From Maliibacterium massiliense (GTDB lineage: Bacteria > Bacillota > Clostridia > Christensenellales > Maliibacteriaceae), in contig NZ_LR026983.1 in the NCBI RefSeq assembly GCF_900604345.1, positions 620,001 through 684,000 of the forward strand: DNA of 64,000 bases. Reading direction: 5' to 3'. Position numbers and translations under genes: made by a program. Below are positions 19,937 to 27,190 of this stretch, piece after piece. The notes below the pieces were generated by a model that saw nothing but the letters and a program-made list of their open reading frames with translations, did no database searches and had not been told where the DNA came from. The stretch's first letter is position 1; every line of letters starts with the position of its first letter.

Positions 19937-21580
19937 TCATGCATCGCACTGCACGGCGTCCACCTTACGCGCGCCGATGAGCATATAGGGCAGCGCAAAG
20001 CTGAGCACATCGCCCGTTGCGCGCAGGCCGATGCCCGCCCCGTTCCCGTCCGCAGCCAGCTGGTGCAGCCACTTGGCCAGCGAGCGGGCGCGCGCCACGT
20101 CCACCCCCCGCGCCCACTGGGCATAGGTAGTGCGCACGCTGGTGGCCAGGCGGTAGGTTACCTGCATGCCCAGCGCGCAGAGCACGCTGCTGATGGCATC
20201 GATGGAATGCAGCTGCACAAGCTGCGGGTCGCTCACATAGGCGAGCGTCTGCTGCATGCGTGCCGTGCGCGGGTAGGCGTCAGCCATCTGATCGCAGAGG
20301 ACGAGGCGTCCCCCCCGCTTGAGCACGCGGCGCGCCTCGCGCACCAGCTGCGTGACGTACGCCACGCTGTGCAGCGCGGAGCGGATCAGCACCGCGTCAA
20401 ACGTCTCGTCGGCAAAGGGCATCCGCCGCGCGTCGCAGCGCATCAGCGCATCGCCCGATACATCCATTTCCTCAAGGGTATGCACCAGCATCGTCACGCC
20501 CGGCGCATTGAGCGTGCCCCGCTGCGCGTCCGTGCGCAGCACCACGTCCAGCACGCGCGCCTGCTGGGGTACCTGCGCCCGCTTCATGGCTACGGCCAGC
20601 ATATCGCCCATGGTGCTGGCGGGCGCCATGCGCAGCTGCTCCACCGGCCGGTGAGCCTGCTGCCACAGCCACCGCTGCTGCGCCAGCGCGGCGCGCTGTT
20701 TTTCACCATCGCGCATAAAATCCAGCGCCTGCTGCCGGTCCAGCACAGGCGGGTGCTCGGGCAGTTCTGCGGCAGATGTTGCCGCTGCATTGGCCGGTTG
20801 TGCCGCGGGCGTGGACGCCGCTATGGGCGGCTTTTCCGGCGCAAGGCTATCCGACGCTTTTTCCTCCGGTGCAGGCATGTCGGCCACGCGCACCGGCGCT
20901 TTTTCCTCCGGCGCATGGCTATCCGCCACGCGCACGGGGGTTTTCTTTTCCTCCGGTGCGGGCATGTCGGCCACGCGCACGGGGCTTTTCTTTTCCAGTG
21001 CAGGGCTATCCGCCACGCGCACGGGGCTTTTCTTTTCCAGTGCAGGGCTATCCGCCACGCGCACGGGGCTTTTCTTTTCCAGTGCAGGGCTATCTGCCAC
21101 GCGCACGGGGCTTTTCTTTTTCTCTGGTGCGGGCATGTCGGCCACGCGCACCGGCGCCTTTCCCTCCGGCACGGCGTCCTCCGTGCGCGTGCGCTTGGTT
21201 GGCAGAGGCACTGGCTCCGCGCCGCGCCGCAGCGGATACATCTCCAGCACGGACGCGTCGCGCACCTGGCGCTTCTGCGGCGCGCGCACATCGGGCGCGG
21301 GCATATCGGCAATCGAAATGCCTCCGCGGCGTGCTTTTTTTGGCGTTTTCTCTGGGGCGCGCTTTTCCGCCGGGCGCGCGGCGCCCCGCGGCGGCTGCGC
21401 AGGCGCCTGCTCTGCTGCCCGCAGCGCGGCGCGCACCATATCCACCTGCGCCTCTTCACACGCCTGGCCCGCCTCCATGCGTCGCAGCGTCCAGACATTG
21501 ACGCCCGCGCGCGTGGCCAGCTCCTGCTGACTCCAGCCCTTGGCGATGCGCTGTGCTTTGATCCATGCCGAATGATCCAT
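19937..21580 (-). CDS. XRE-type HTH, PVRVAD repeats and methyltransferase-like domain fusion
   Basis: 547 residues, ATG 21580 (GAAAGGAAATACAAGC upstream). Residues about 7-50 are an XRE helix-turn-helix (SQQELATRAGVNVWTLRRMEAG). Residues 142-242 are seven 14-16-residue repeats of PVRVAD(M/S)PA-E-K type in a Lys/Pro/Ala linker. Residues about 340-435 resemble a class I methyltransferase of the UbiE group: ARVLDVV, CDARRMPFADETFDAVLIRSALH, RVLKRGGRLVLCDQM. The glycine-rich SAM motif expected after VLDV is replaced by VLRTDAQ, so catalysis is doubtful. The final 100 residues are unassigned. It lies 52 bases after the DUF1836 gene in one operon. It could be a DNA-bound sensor or regulator; function unknown. 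Confidence 0.8.
   Translation of the reverse strand: MDHSAWIKAQRIAKGWSQQELATRAGVNVWTLRRMEAGQACEEAQVDMVRAALRAAEQAPAQPPRGAARPAEKRAPEKTPKKARRGGISIADMPAPDVRAPQKRQVRDASVLEMYPLRRGAEPVPLPTKRTRTEDAVPEGKAPVRVADMPAPEKKKSPVRVADSPALEKKSPVRVADSPALEKKSPVRVADSPALEKKSPVRVADMPAPEEKKTPVRVADSHAPEEKAPVRVADMPAPEEKASDSLAPEKPPIAASTPAAQPANAAATSAAELPEHPPVLDRQQALDFMRDGEKQRAALAQQRWLWQQAHRPVEQLRMAPASTMGDMLAVAMKRAQVPQQARVLDVVLRTDAQRGTLNAPGVTMLVHTLEEMDVSGDALMRCDARRMPFADETFDAVLIRSALHSVAYVTQLVREARRVLKRGGRLVLCDQMADAYPRTARMQQTLAYVSDPQLVQLHSIDAISSVLCALGMQVTYRLATSVRTTYAQWARGVDVARARSLAKWLHQLAADGNGAGIGLRATGDVLSFALPYMLIGARKVDAVQCDA
20855..21157 (-). repeat. In-frame 42-48-base tandem repeats
   Basis: These encode the repeats at residues 142-242. 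Three central copies (PVRVADSPALEKKS) are identical in protein and almost so in DNA, while the outer copies vary as MPAPEEK or SHAPEEK. This suggests recent expansion by slippage or unequal crossing-over inside the gene. Confidence 0.9.
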
Positions 21581-21632
21581 GCTTGTATTTCCTTTCTATC
21601 TCCATGCCTCTGGCGCCATGCTGCCGGAGGCG

Positions 21633-22220
21633 TCATTTCTTTGCTGGCTTTTGCGGATGGGGCAGCTGCTTGAGCAGCTCCACGCACAGCGCCTTCTGTG
21701 CGGTGGCCTCCATGGCGGTGAGCGCCAGAAACAGCATCTGTTCCTGACGCACATCCACCGGGCCATTGGCCGCCAAATGCGCGTGCACCTGCTCGATGCG
21801 GTGCTGGGTATGCTTGTGGAACCACGCGCGGTAGCCGTCCACCATCTGGCGGAACACCTCATAGGTGCGCTCCTGCTGCGCGGGGTCGGACGCGTCCGGC
21901 GTCAGCGCCAGCATCTGCCCGATCTCCTGGATAGACAGCACGGATTTGAGCAGCGTCACGTACAGCAGCCTGATCATGTGGTCGTGCCCATACTTACGCT
22001 TGCGCGCCGGAGGCAGCACCCCCGCCTTGACGTAGTTGTTGACCATGGTCTTGGTCAGGGCAAACGTCTCGGCCATGTTGCGTTTGGGGTCCAGCTGCTT
22101 ATCAAAAAACGCCAGCACCTGCTCCATATACAAATCAATCTGCGGAATACTTTCAGCGCGCACCATGTCGATATCCGTCAGCTGCGCAACCTGATCCATC
22201 ACCATCTGTTCCCACTGCAT
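21633..22220 (-). CDS. DUF1836 family regulator
   Basis: 195 residues from the ATG at 22220. The best ribosome site (AAGGAG) lies unusually far upstream (about 18 bases), so an upstream GTG start is possible. The core IPQIDLYMEQVLAFFDKQL..., LTKTMVNNYVKAGVLPPARKRKYGHDHMIRLLYVTLLKSVLSIQEIGQML is the DUF1836 (YkrK-like, MerR-related helix-turn-helix) pattern. Members are predicted transcription regulators with no fixed target. First gene of the operon with the HTH-methyltransferase fusion. Confidence 0.85.
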   Translation of the reverse strand: MQWEQMVMDQVAQLTDIDMVRAESIPQIDLYMEQVLAFFDKQLDPKRNMAETFALTKTMVNNYVKAGVLPPARKRKYGHDHMIRLLYVTLLKSVLSIQEIGQMLALTPDASDPAQQERTYEVFRQMVDGYRAWFHKHTQHRIEQVHAHLAANGPVDVRQEQMLFLALTAMEATAQKALCVELLKQLPHPQKPAKK

Positions 22221-22330
22221 AGCTTTTGACCCGCTTTTCTCCTTACCCACACCCGCGCCCTGCCACGCATGATTTTTCTCCGCGTGCGGAACCATTTGCC
22301 TTGCCCGGCGCATACAATATTCTTGGTTTT

Positions 22331-22359
22331 ATTATACGGGCGGCGCCTCTTTATTGCAA
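22331..22359 (-). promoter_or_regulatory. Promoter of the DUF1836 operon
   Basis: On the minus strand, TTGCAA (22359-22354) and TATAAT (22336-22331) are 17 bases apart. GCGGCGCC at 22340-22347 and GGCGCCGC at 22360-22367 form a dyad over the spacer and -35, a possible operator. Confidence 0.78.
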
Positions 22360-22451
22360 GGCGCCGCGCGCCCTGCCATCCACCGCGCATTTTTCCATGG
22401 ATATTTGCATAATCTTCACACTTTTGCCGCAGAAATACACCTAAAGGGCCA

Positions 22452-22480
22452 TTGATTTCGCAGTTATCGTATGGTATAGT
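22452..22480 (+). promoter_or_regulatory. DegV gene promoter
   Basis: TTGATT (22452-22457), 17 bases, TATAGT (22475-22480) with extended TGG (ATGGTATAGT). Confidence 0.78.
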
Positions 22481-22559
22481 AGTTAATATAGTTTTCAAAA
22501 CTACATCTAGAGATTCTAAGGATGGTAACGCCGGTTTGGTAACCGATTAGGAGGCACAT

Positions 22560-23411
22560 ATGGCGCAAGAAAGAATTGCTATCATGACCGATTCCTCCTG
22601 CGATCTGCCGCAGGAGATCATCGACAAAATGGGCATTGTGATGCTGCCGCTGCGCATTCTCTATAAAGAGGGCGAGTATCGTGACCGCATCGAGATCACC
22701 GCCCAGCAGATTTACGACCGCCTGGCAGAGGAGGTGCCCAAATCCAGCCTGCCCATGCCAGAGGACATCATGCGCGAACTGGACCGCCTGGCAGAGGCGG
22801 GCTATACGGATGTGCTCTACATCTCCATTTCCTCCGGTCTGTCGGGCACCTACAACATGGTGCGCAATGTGGCCAAGGAGTACACCCGCCTGCGCCTGCA
22901 CGTGTACGACAGTCTCATCCTCTCGATGGGGCTGGGCTTTCAGGTACTTGAGGCGGCGCGTACGGTGGCTGCGGGCGGCGGCATTGAGGACGCGCTTGCG
23001 CGCATCCGCCTGGTGCACGCGCAGATGGAGGGTATGTTCGTGGTCAAAACGCTGGAGTACCTGCGCAAGGGCGGGCGCATCGGCTTTGTGGAGAGCGCCA
23101 TCGGCACCCTGCTGCGCATCATGCCGGTGATTGGCGTGGGCAAGACGGACGGCGTGTATCACACCATCGTCAAGGCGCGCGGGCGCAAGCAGTCGGTCAG
23201 CGCCCTCATCGACCAGTTCCGCCAGCGCTACGCCAACAAATCCATTCACGTGGCCGTGGTGCACGGCGACGCTGAGCAGGAGGCCTACGGCATCCTGGAG
23301 ACCGTTAAGAGCTTTGCCCGGGTGGTGGAGAGCATGGTGGTGCCGGTCAGCCCCGTGCTGGGCGTGCACACAGGCCCCGGCCTGCTGGGCATCATCGCAT
23401 ACGACGCATAG
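22560..23411 (+). CDS. DegV family fatty-acid-binding protein
   Basis: 283 residues, ATG after TAGGAGGCACAT. The DegV pattern is clear: MTDSSCDLPQEIIDKMGI, then SSGLSGTYNMV, then VKTLEYLRKGGRIGFVESAIGTLLRIMPVI, and a C-terminal VHGDAEQEA..PVLGVHTGPG. Proteins of this family (FakB) carry a fatty acid for the kinase FakA in phospholipid synthesis. No fakA is adjacent, so which acyl chain or partner it serves is open. A hairpin terminator follows. Confidence 0.92.
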   Translation: MAQERIAIMTDSSCDLPQEIIDKMGIVMLPLRILYKEGEYRDRIEITAQQIYDRLAEEVPKSSLPMPEDIMRELDRLAEAGYTDVLYISISSGLSGTYNMVRNVAKEYTRLRLHVYDSLILSMGLGFQVLEAARTVAAGGGIEDALARIRLVHAQMEGMFVVKTLEYLRKGGRIGFVESAIGTLLRIMPVIGVGKTDGVYHTIVKARGRKQSVSALIDQFRQRYANKSIHVAVVHGDAEQEAYGILETVKSFARVVESMVVPVSPVLGVHTGPGLLGIIAYDA

Positions 23412-23426
23412 AGGCGACCTGCACAG

Positions 23427-23455
23427 AGCGCCGCACACGGGTGTGTGGCGCTTTT
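23427..23455 (+). terminator. DegV gene terminator
   Basis: AGCGCC-CAC pairs with GTG-GGCGCT around a short loop and is followed by TTTT. Confidence 0.75.
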
Positions 23456-23522
23456 GATTTGCAGCGGCGCGCCCGTTCCCTTATAATAGGAGCAAATCTG
23501 CAAACGATAAAGGAGCAATACC

Positions 23523-23732
23523 ATGGAAAAACATGCCTATGTCTGCCCCAAATGCGGCAACCAATCCTACGTAAGCGACCAGTTCCAGGCTACGGGTGGC
23601 AACTTTGCCAAGATTTTTGATGTACAGAACAAAAAGTTTATCACTATCAGCTGCACCCAGTGCGGCTACACGGAACTGTACCGCGCACAGACCAGCACAG
23701 GCTGGAACATTTTGGACTTTCTCTTGGACTAA
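23523..23732 (+). CDS. Small zinc-ribbon protein (YpzJ/COG3478 type)
   Basis: 69 residues, ATG after AAAGGAGCAATACC. Two CxxC knuckles (CPKCGNQSY and CTQCGYTELY) bracket a GGNFAKIFDVQNKKF segment, the pattern of the Zn_ribbon_13 family described as nucleic-acid-binding. Biochemical role unknown. Monocistronic with its own terminator. Confidence 0.85.
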   Translation: MEKHAYVCPKCGNQSYVSDQFQATGGNFAKIFDVQNKKFITISCTQCGYTELYRAQTSTGWNILDFLLD

Positions 23733-23762
23733 AACGCATCCCAGCATGGAACGCTGCGCGGG

Positions 23763-23795
23763 CCGCTCTCCCCATTTGGGAGAGCGGATCTTTTT
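23763..23795 (+). terminator. Terminator of the zinc-ribbon gene
   Basis: CCGCTCTCCC (23763-23772) pairs with GGGAGAGCGG (23778-23787), followed by ATCTTTTT. Confidence 0.85.
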
Positions 23796-23883
23796 GCGTA
23801 TCTTGCGCACATCCGCCCCGATTGGCATGCTGCGGCGCGCAAAAGCATCGTATGGCGCAAAATATGCGCGCGCTTTTGCCTAT

Positions 23884-23913
23884 AAAAAGGCGGCGGGGAT
23901 TTTTCCCCGCCGC
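23884..23913 (-). terminator. Terminator of the RNHCP gene
   Basis: On the minus strand, CGGCGGGG and CCCCGCCG form a stem followed by U5 (AAAAAGG on plus at 23884-23890). It lies just after the RNHCP stop. Confidence 0.85.
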
Positions 23914-23927
23914 GCTGCATGCGCCGT

Positions 23928-24356
23928 TTATACCTTCAACTTTCCATCGCCCGCCATCAGGTCGGTCATCTCCTCCACCTTTTCCAGTGGGAACGGCGGG
24001 AGCGCCACAGGCTTCATTGCGATTGAAAGCAGCTTCATAGGATTGTCATCCGCCGCGATTCCGTTGGATGAGAGCGCCCCGCATCGGCGGCAGCGGTGGA
24101 TGACCGCCCAGTCGCCGTTTTTGCGCACCCATACGGCAATCGGCTCCATAACGCCCCCGCAGTGGGCCGCGCGGTCGCCAGGCACTAAATCCACGTGCAA
24201 ACTGCACAGGCAGTTGGGGCAGTGGTTGCGGTGGTCACTCCCGGCGCCTTCCGGCACCACGGGTCTGCCGCACACCTTGCAGGTAAAGCTTTCGTTGCAC
24301 GCGTGCGTTCTGTAATAGCCTTTTTCGTAGCGTTTTCTTTTGTTTTCTCGATTCAC
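23928..24356 (-). CDS. RNHCP-domain zinc protein
   Basis: 142 residues from a GTG at 24356, chosen because GGAGG (24369-24365) lies 8 bases upstream; an ATG at 24380 has no ribosome site. The name-giving motif is complete: CKVCGRPVV...SDHRNHCPNCLCSLHVD, and a further CRRCGAL pair lies later, so at least one zinc is expected. The family has no established function. Its ribosome site is inside segment D of an apparent attenuator (24365-24442) preceded by a 17-codon leader peptide, which implies control at translation, possibly by stalled ribosomes. Ends at a good terminator. Confidence 0.88.
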   Translation of the reverse strand: MNRENKRKRYEKGYYRTHACNESFTCKVCGRPVVPEGAGSDHRNHCPNCLCSLHVDLVPGDRAAHCGGVMEPIAVWVRKNGDWAVIHRCRRCGALSSNGIAADDNPMKLLSIAMKPVALPPFPLEKVEEMTDLMAGDGKLKV

Positions 24357-24364
24357 GGGATGAT

Positions 24365-24442
24365 CCTCCAAAAAGTCCATGTGATGATCTTCTTTGGAGG
24401 TTTGGCAGAGATTGATTTTTACGCAAACCTCCCAGGTTTGCG
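24365..24442 (-). promoter_or_regulatory. Four-segment translational attenuator before the RNHCP gene
   Basis: On the minus-strand RNA: A (24442-24434, CGCAAACCT) pairs with B (24430-24422, AGGTTTGCG) over 9 bases; B (24432-24424, GGAGGTTTG) pairs equally with C (24404-24396, CAAACCTCC) over 9 bases; C (24400-24393, CCTCCAAA) pairs with D (24372-24365, TTTGGAGG) over 8 bases. D is the RNHCP ribosome site. A and B lie inside the leader peptide reading frame. A:B with C:D would hide the site, and B:C would free it. Confidence 0.75.
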
Positions 24443-24472
24443 CACAATCTCCAGTAACGCATGTTTCTTCAT
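24419..24472 (-). CDS. Leader peptide of the RNHCP gene (17 residues)
   Basis: Reads MKKHALLEIVRKPGRFA and stops at 24419. AAGGAG (24486-24481) sits 8 bases before the ATG, a better site than many genes here have. Its codons 11-13 form segment A and codons 14-17 lie in segment B of the attenuator, so a ribosome paused near the end of the peptide would block A:B. The peptide has no homology I recognise. The same frame can be extended upstream to 24691, but that extension crosses a hairpin array and has a weaker start. Confidence 0.7.
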   Translation of the reverse strand: MKKHALLEIVRKPGRFA

Positions 24473-24505
24473 CAAAACGGCTCCTTTTTTCGGGTGCTCA
24501 CCATA

Positions 24506-24698
24506 GATGCAAGCCTGCAGCGCAGGCCCTTTGGCCGTGCATCTGACGCGCGGCGTCAGCTTGCAGCGTGCCTGCGCCTGGCGCGGTCCACTTGCCGCAA
24601 AAGCGCAAGTCCTTACGCGCGTGCTGCAGCGTAAGACGGTGCACTGCACAAAAGGTTGCGTGCACCAAGGCCGCGCGCCCGGGCATTGCATGGTGCCC
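24506..24698 (-). repeat. Array of six consecutive hairpins in the RNHCP leader
   Basis: Perfect dyads follow each other: 24506-24543 (GATGCA/TGCATC), 24543-24559 (CTGACGC/GCGTCAG), 24590-24610 (ACTTGC/GCAAGT), 24612-24635 (CTTACGC/GCGTAAG), 24638-24666 (GGTGCAC/GTGCACC), 24681-24698 (GGGCA/TGCCC). Each stem has a different sequence. They lie between a candidate promoter and the leader peptide. Confidence 0.7.
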
Positions 24699-24708
24699 CT
24701 ATCCTGTT

Positions 24709-24741
24709 TTACGACGCGACTTTTTCACAACAGACAATCAT
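24709..24741 (-). CDS. Ten-residue upstream leader ORF
   Basis: MIVCCEKVAS, with AAAGGAA (24757-24751) 9 bases before its ATG. It is the first start codon after the candidate promoter at 24785-24813. It could be a translated uORF, but its shortness allows chance. Confidence 0.4.
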   Translation of the reverse strand: MIVCCEKVAS

Positions 24742-24784
24742 CAGGCGTTCTTCCTTTCGTGTTCTGCGTTGGCAGACAGTATAA

Positions 24785-24813
24785 ATCATAGCACATCTCT
24801 GCGGAAAGCACCA
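24785..24813 (-). promoter_or_regulatory. Candidate promoter of the RNHCP transcript
   Basis: On the minus strand, extended -10 TGCTATGAT (TATGAT at 24790-24785) with a weak TGGTGC 17 bases upstream (24813-24808). It would give a leader of about 420 bases before the RNHCP start. Confidence 0.55.
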
Positions 24814-24905
24814 CCATGCCTGACGGCCCGCCGCGCTTATTGCGCCACGCGCAAGTCAAATCGGGGGTGTCCCTGTCTTGCACGCGTCCCCTTGTCGCAT
24901 ACACG

Positions 24906-25796
24906 CTACCAGTTTGATGGCTGCGGGGGCGCGTCAATGACCCACTGCGCGGTGAGGTCCTGCGCCTCCTGCTGCCAGAGGGCGTATTGCCCGCTCGCCT
25001 CTACAATGGCAATGATGGGATTGACCTGCTCTGCCAGCGCCTCGCTCCCCTTGGGAAAGAGCACGTAGTTCTTCTCATCGCTCACGCGCACAACCACATT
25101 GCTCAGCGCCAGCTCCGGCGCGCTTTCAAGCACCCGCTGGGCAAGCGCGCGGTTGACGGCGAGCAAGTCCGCCTTGCCCTCCTTTAGCTTTTGGGCGCCC
25201 TGGGGCAGATGAGCCACAAACACCCGGTAGGCATTGGGTATGCACAGCGTCATCATCTCATTTTGTATGCTGGTGGCCTGCACCGCGATGCGCACCGAGG
25301 GCTGATCCACATCCTCCAGACGGGCGTAGCGTCCCTCCTCGCCCCTGCGCGTCAGCAGCGACATCTCGATGTTGCGCTCAAAGGGCACACTCATGAGAAA
25401 CGCCTCGCGCCGCTCCGGCCGGTCGCCCAGCGCCCCGAGCGCCATATCGCACGCGCCCTGGCGCAGCGCCTGCAGTACCTCCTCGACGCTTTCCTTGTAA
25501 TGAAACTCCGCCGAAAGGCCCAACTGCTGCGCAATATGGCGCCCCAGCGCGATATCGCAGCCCACGTATTTGGTGGGCGGGTCTAGCATGTAATCCTCCG
25601 CAAATGCATAGGGCGCGATATTGGCGCACACCGCGATGCGCAGGCTGCCCGAGACGCGAATTTGCGCCATGCTGCGCGCCGCGCTCGTCTGCGCAGTGGG
25701 CGTGGACGGGGGTGATGTCCGCGCAGGCTGCCCGCATCCGGCAAGCAGCGCCAGCGCGCATATCAGCGTAATGAGCGCACGCTTTGGGTGTTTCAT
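24906..25796 (-). CDS. Orphan family 3 solute-binding lipoprotein
   Basis: 296 residues, ATG 25796 after AAGGAGGCGGAACA. Lipobox LAGC at residues 18-21, then a Ser/Thr/Pro linker. The binding fold shows LRIAVCANIAPYAF, YVGCDIALGRHIAQQLG, and DMALGALGDRPERREAFLMSVPFERN, with an end of KNYVLFPKGSEALAEQVNPIIAIVEASGQYALWQQEA. It should bind an amino acid or similar ligand outside the cell. No permease or ATPase gene is near, so it may work with a distant transporter or as a sensor. Confidence 0.88.
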   Translation of the reverse strand: MKHPKRALITLICALALLAGCGQPARTSPPSTPTAQTSAARSMAQIRVSGSLRIAVCANIAPYAFAEDYMLDPPTKYVGCDIALGRHIAQQLGLSAEFHYKESVEEVLQALRQGACDMALGALGDRPERREAFLMSVPFERNIEMSLLTRRGEEGRYARLEDVDQPSVRIAVQATSIQNEMMTLCIPNAYRVFVAHLPQGAQKLKEGKADLLAVNRALAQRVLESAPELALSNVVVRVSDEKNYVLFPKGSEALAEQVNPIIAIVEASGQYALWQQEAQDLTAQWVIDAPPQPSNW

Positions 25797-25901
25797 TGTT
25801 CCGCCTCCTTCGCATCAGCCTTTCTAGGGATTATTGTATCGCATGGCGCGTACTTTCGACAATATTTGCGCAAACTTTTGCCAACGCGCAGCTGGTAATT
25901 A

Positions 25902-25910
25902 TGGTATGAT
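25902..25910 (+). promoter_or_regulatory. Extended -10 promoter of the small membrane protein
   Basis: TGGTATGAT at 25902-25910. A TTGCCA at 25878-25883 is too far (21 bases) for a standard -35. Confidence 0.5.
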
Positions 25911-25955
25911 ATGGACAGATACATTTCAATGCGCACAAGGAAAGGAAGGCCGCAC

Positions 25956-26309
25956 ATGCATACAACCACCGGCATCAGCACGCGCCGCATGACGCTGAGC
26001 ATCGTCTTTAGCGCCATCTCCATCGTGATGCTGTTCCCCCTGAAGATCACCTGGACGTTCGCGTTTTTCCTGTGCGCGATCGCAGGGCTTGCCCTCGCCA
26101 TCTTCGCGCGGGTGCGCGCCAACGCCTACAACGCACTTATCACAGGCGACCAGCCCTTTGACAGCGCCACCGCAGAGCAGATGTCCAAAAGCGTGCGCGT
26201 GCTGGATTTGACGTCCTTTGGTCTCTCGCTTGCCGCCTTTATCGTGATGTGCGCGCTGACGTTTTTAACCTGCGCGCTGGCGTGCAGCCTGATGACCTCC
26301 GCGATGTAA
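25956..26309 (+). CDS. Small membrane protein, unknown function
   Basis: 117 residues from the ATG at 25956 (AAAGGAAGGCCGCAC upstream). Three predicted spans: about residues 12-31 (LSIVFSAISIVMLFPLKITW), 33-50 (FAFFLCAIAGLALAIFA) and 90-112. A polar loop with NALITGDQPFDSATAEQMSKSV links the second and third. No family recognised. Own promoter and terminator. Confidence 0.7.
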   Translation: MHTTTGISTRRMTLSIVFSAISIVMLFPLKITWTFAFFLCAIAGLALAIFARVRANAYNALITGDQPFDSATAEQMSKSVRVLDLTSFGLSLAAFIVMCALTFLTCALACSLMTSAM

Positions 26310-26314
26310 GCGCC

Positions 26315-26351
26315 AGAGCGCCCCGCCGCACACGCGGCAGGGCGCTCTTTT
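26315..26351 (+). terminator. Terminator of the small membrane protein gene
   Basis: AGAGCGCC and CCGC arms at 26315-26329 pair with GCGG and GGGCGCTCT at 26334-26348, then T-run. Confidence 0.78.
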
Positions 26352-26362
26352 ACGCAGTTCTA

Positions 26363-26391
26363 TTATTCTTCGTATAGTAGTGTGCTATGAT
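26363..26391 (+). promoter_or_regulatory. Promoter of the HAAS-RDD/PadR pair
   Basis: TTATTC (26363-26368), 17 bases, TATGAT (26386-26391), with extended TGC (TGCTATGAT). Confidence 0.6.
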
Positions 26392-26427
26392 GCATCCAGT
26401 AAGTGGACCAATAAAGGAGGCCATGCC

Positions 26428-27186
26428 ATGACGCAAAAGGAATTCATGGAGCAGCTGGCCAGCGCGCTTTTGGGCAAGATGAGCGCCCAAGACGCGCACG
26501 ACGTACTGGCTGAATACAGGGCGTTTTTTCAGCAGGGCTTGAGCGAGGGAAAAACGGAGCAGGAGGTTGCGCGCGCGCTGGGCGAGCCCGCGCGCATTGT
26601 GCAGGCCCTGCTGGACCGGGACCTGCCCCCCATTGCGGAAAAGGCGCCCATGCGTCCGGCATCGTGCTGGCGGCGCTTCGCCGCTTTTACAGTGGACTGC
26701 GCGCTTTCGGCGCTGCCGCTGCTGCCTTTGATGATGGGCGCCGCGCTCTATGCAAGCTTTGATGTGCGCATCGCGCTGCGCGCGGTGGTGGGCTTCGTCC
26801 AATCGGCGCATGGGGCAGCTACGCCCTGGATCGCCGCCGCGCCGGTTGCCTGGCAGCTCGCCGCGCTGCTTGGCCTGTGCTGGTTCTTTTTGCTGACTCC
26901 GCTGTGCATGTGGTTGTGCAAGGGCCGTTCGCTGGGCCAGAGGCTGCTGGGCGTGCGCGTGGCGGCGCGGGACGGCGGCCCGCCCACCTTTATGCAGTGC
27001 CTGCTGCGCGAATGGGCGGGCAAGCTGGCGCTCAACGTGATCTGCGCGTATTTCTGGTGGCCGCTGGGCCTGCTGCCCACCCTCGCTTCGCTGGTGCTGT
27101 GCCTGATCACACGCGAGGGTATCACCGTATGGGACCTGCTTGCCGGCACGCGGGTGCTGCCCGCCGGCAAGCGCAAAGCGGGGTGA
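26428..27186 (+). CDS. HAAS (DUF1700)-RDD fusion membrane protein
   Basis: 252 residues, ATG 26428 after AAAGGAGG. Residues 1-62 match the HAAS domain found beside PadR regulators (KEFMEQLASALLG..SAQDAHDVLAEYRAFFQQGLSEGKTEQEVARALGEPARIVQALL). From about 74 an RDD domain begins (PASCWRRFAAFTVDCALSALPLLPL) with the GRSLGQRLLGVRVAARDGG motif and four or so spans. RDD proteins are poorly understood; some act in ion or stress responses. The PadR gene follows 4 bases after its stop, so PadR likely controls this operon. Confidence 0.85.
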   Translation: MTQKEFMEQLASALLGKMSAQDAHDVLAEYRAFFQQGLSEGKTEQEVARALGEPARIVQALLDRDLPPIAEKAPMRPASCWRRFAAFTVDCALSALPLLPLMMGAALYASFDVRIALRAVVGFVQSAHGAATPWIAAAPVAWQLAALLGLCWFFLLTPLCMWLCKGRSLGQRLLGVRVAARDGGPPTFMQCLLREWAGKLALNVICAYFWWPLGLLPTLASLVLCLITREGITVWDLLAGTRVLPAGKRKAG

Positions 27187-27190
27187 GGCG

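Noticed and set aside
24419-24691. A 90-residue Cys-rich protein ending in the leader peptide
   Set aside because: Its cysteines come from the palindromic TGCA of the hairpins, and the inner ATG at 24472 has the far better ribosome site. Kept only as an alternative start.
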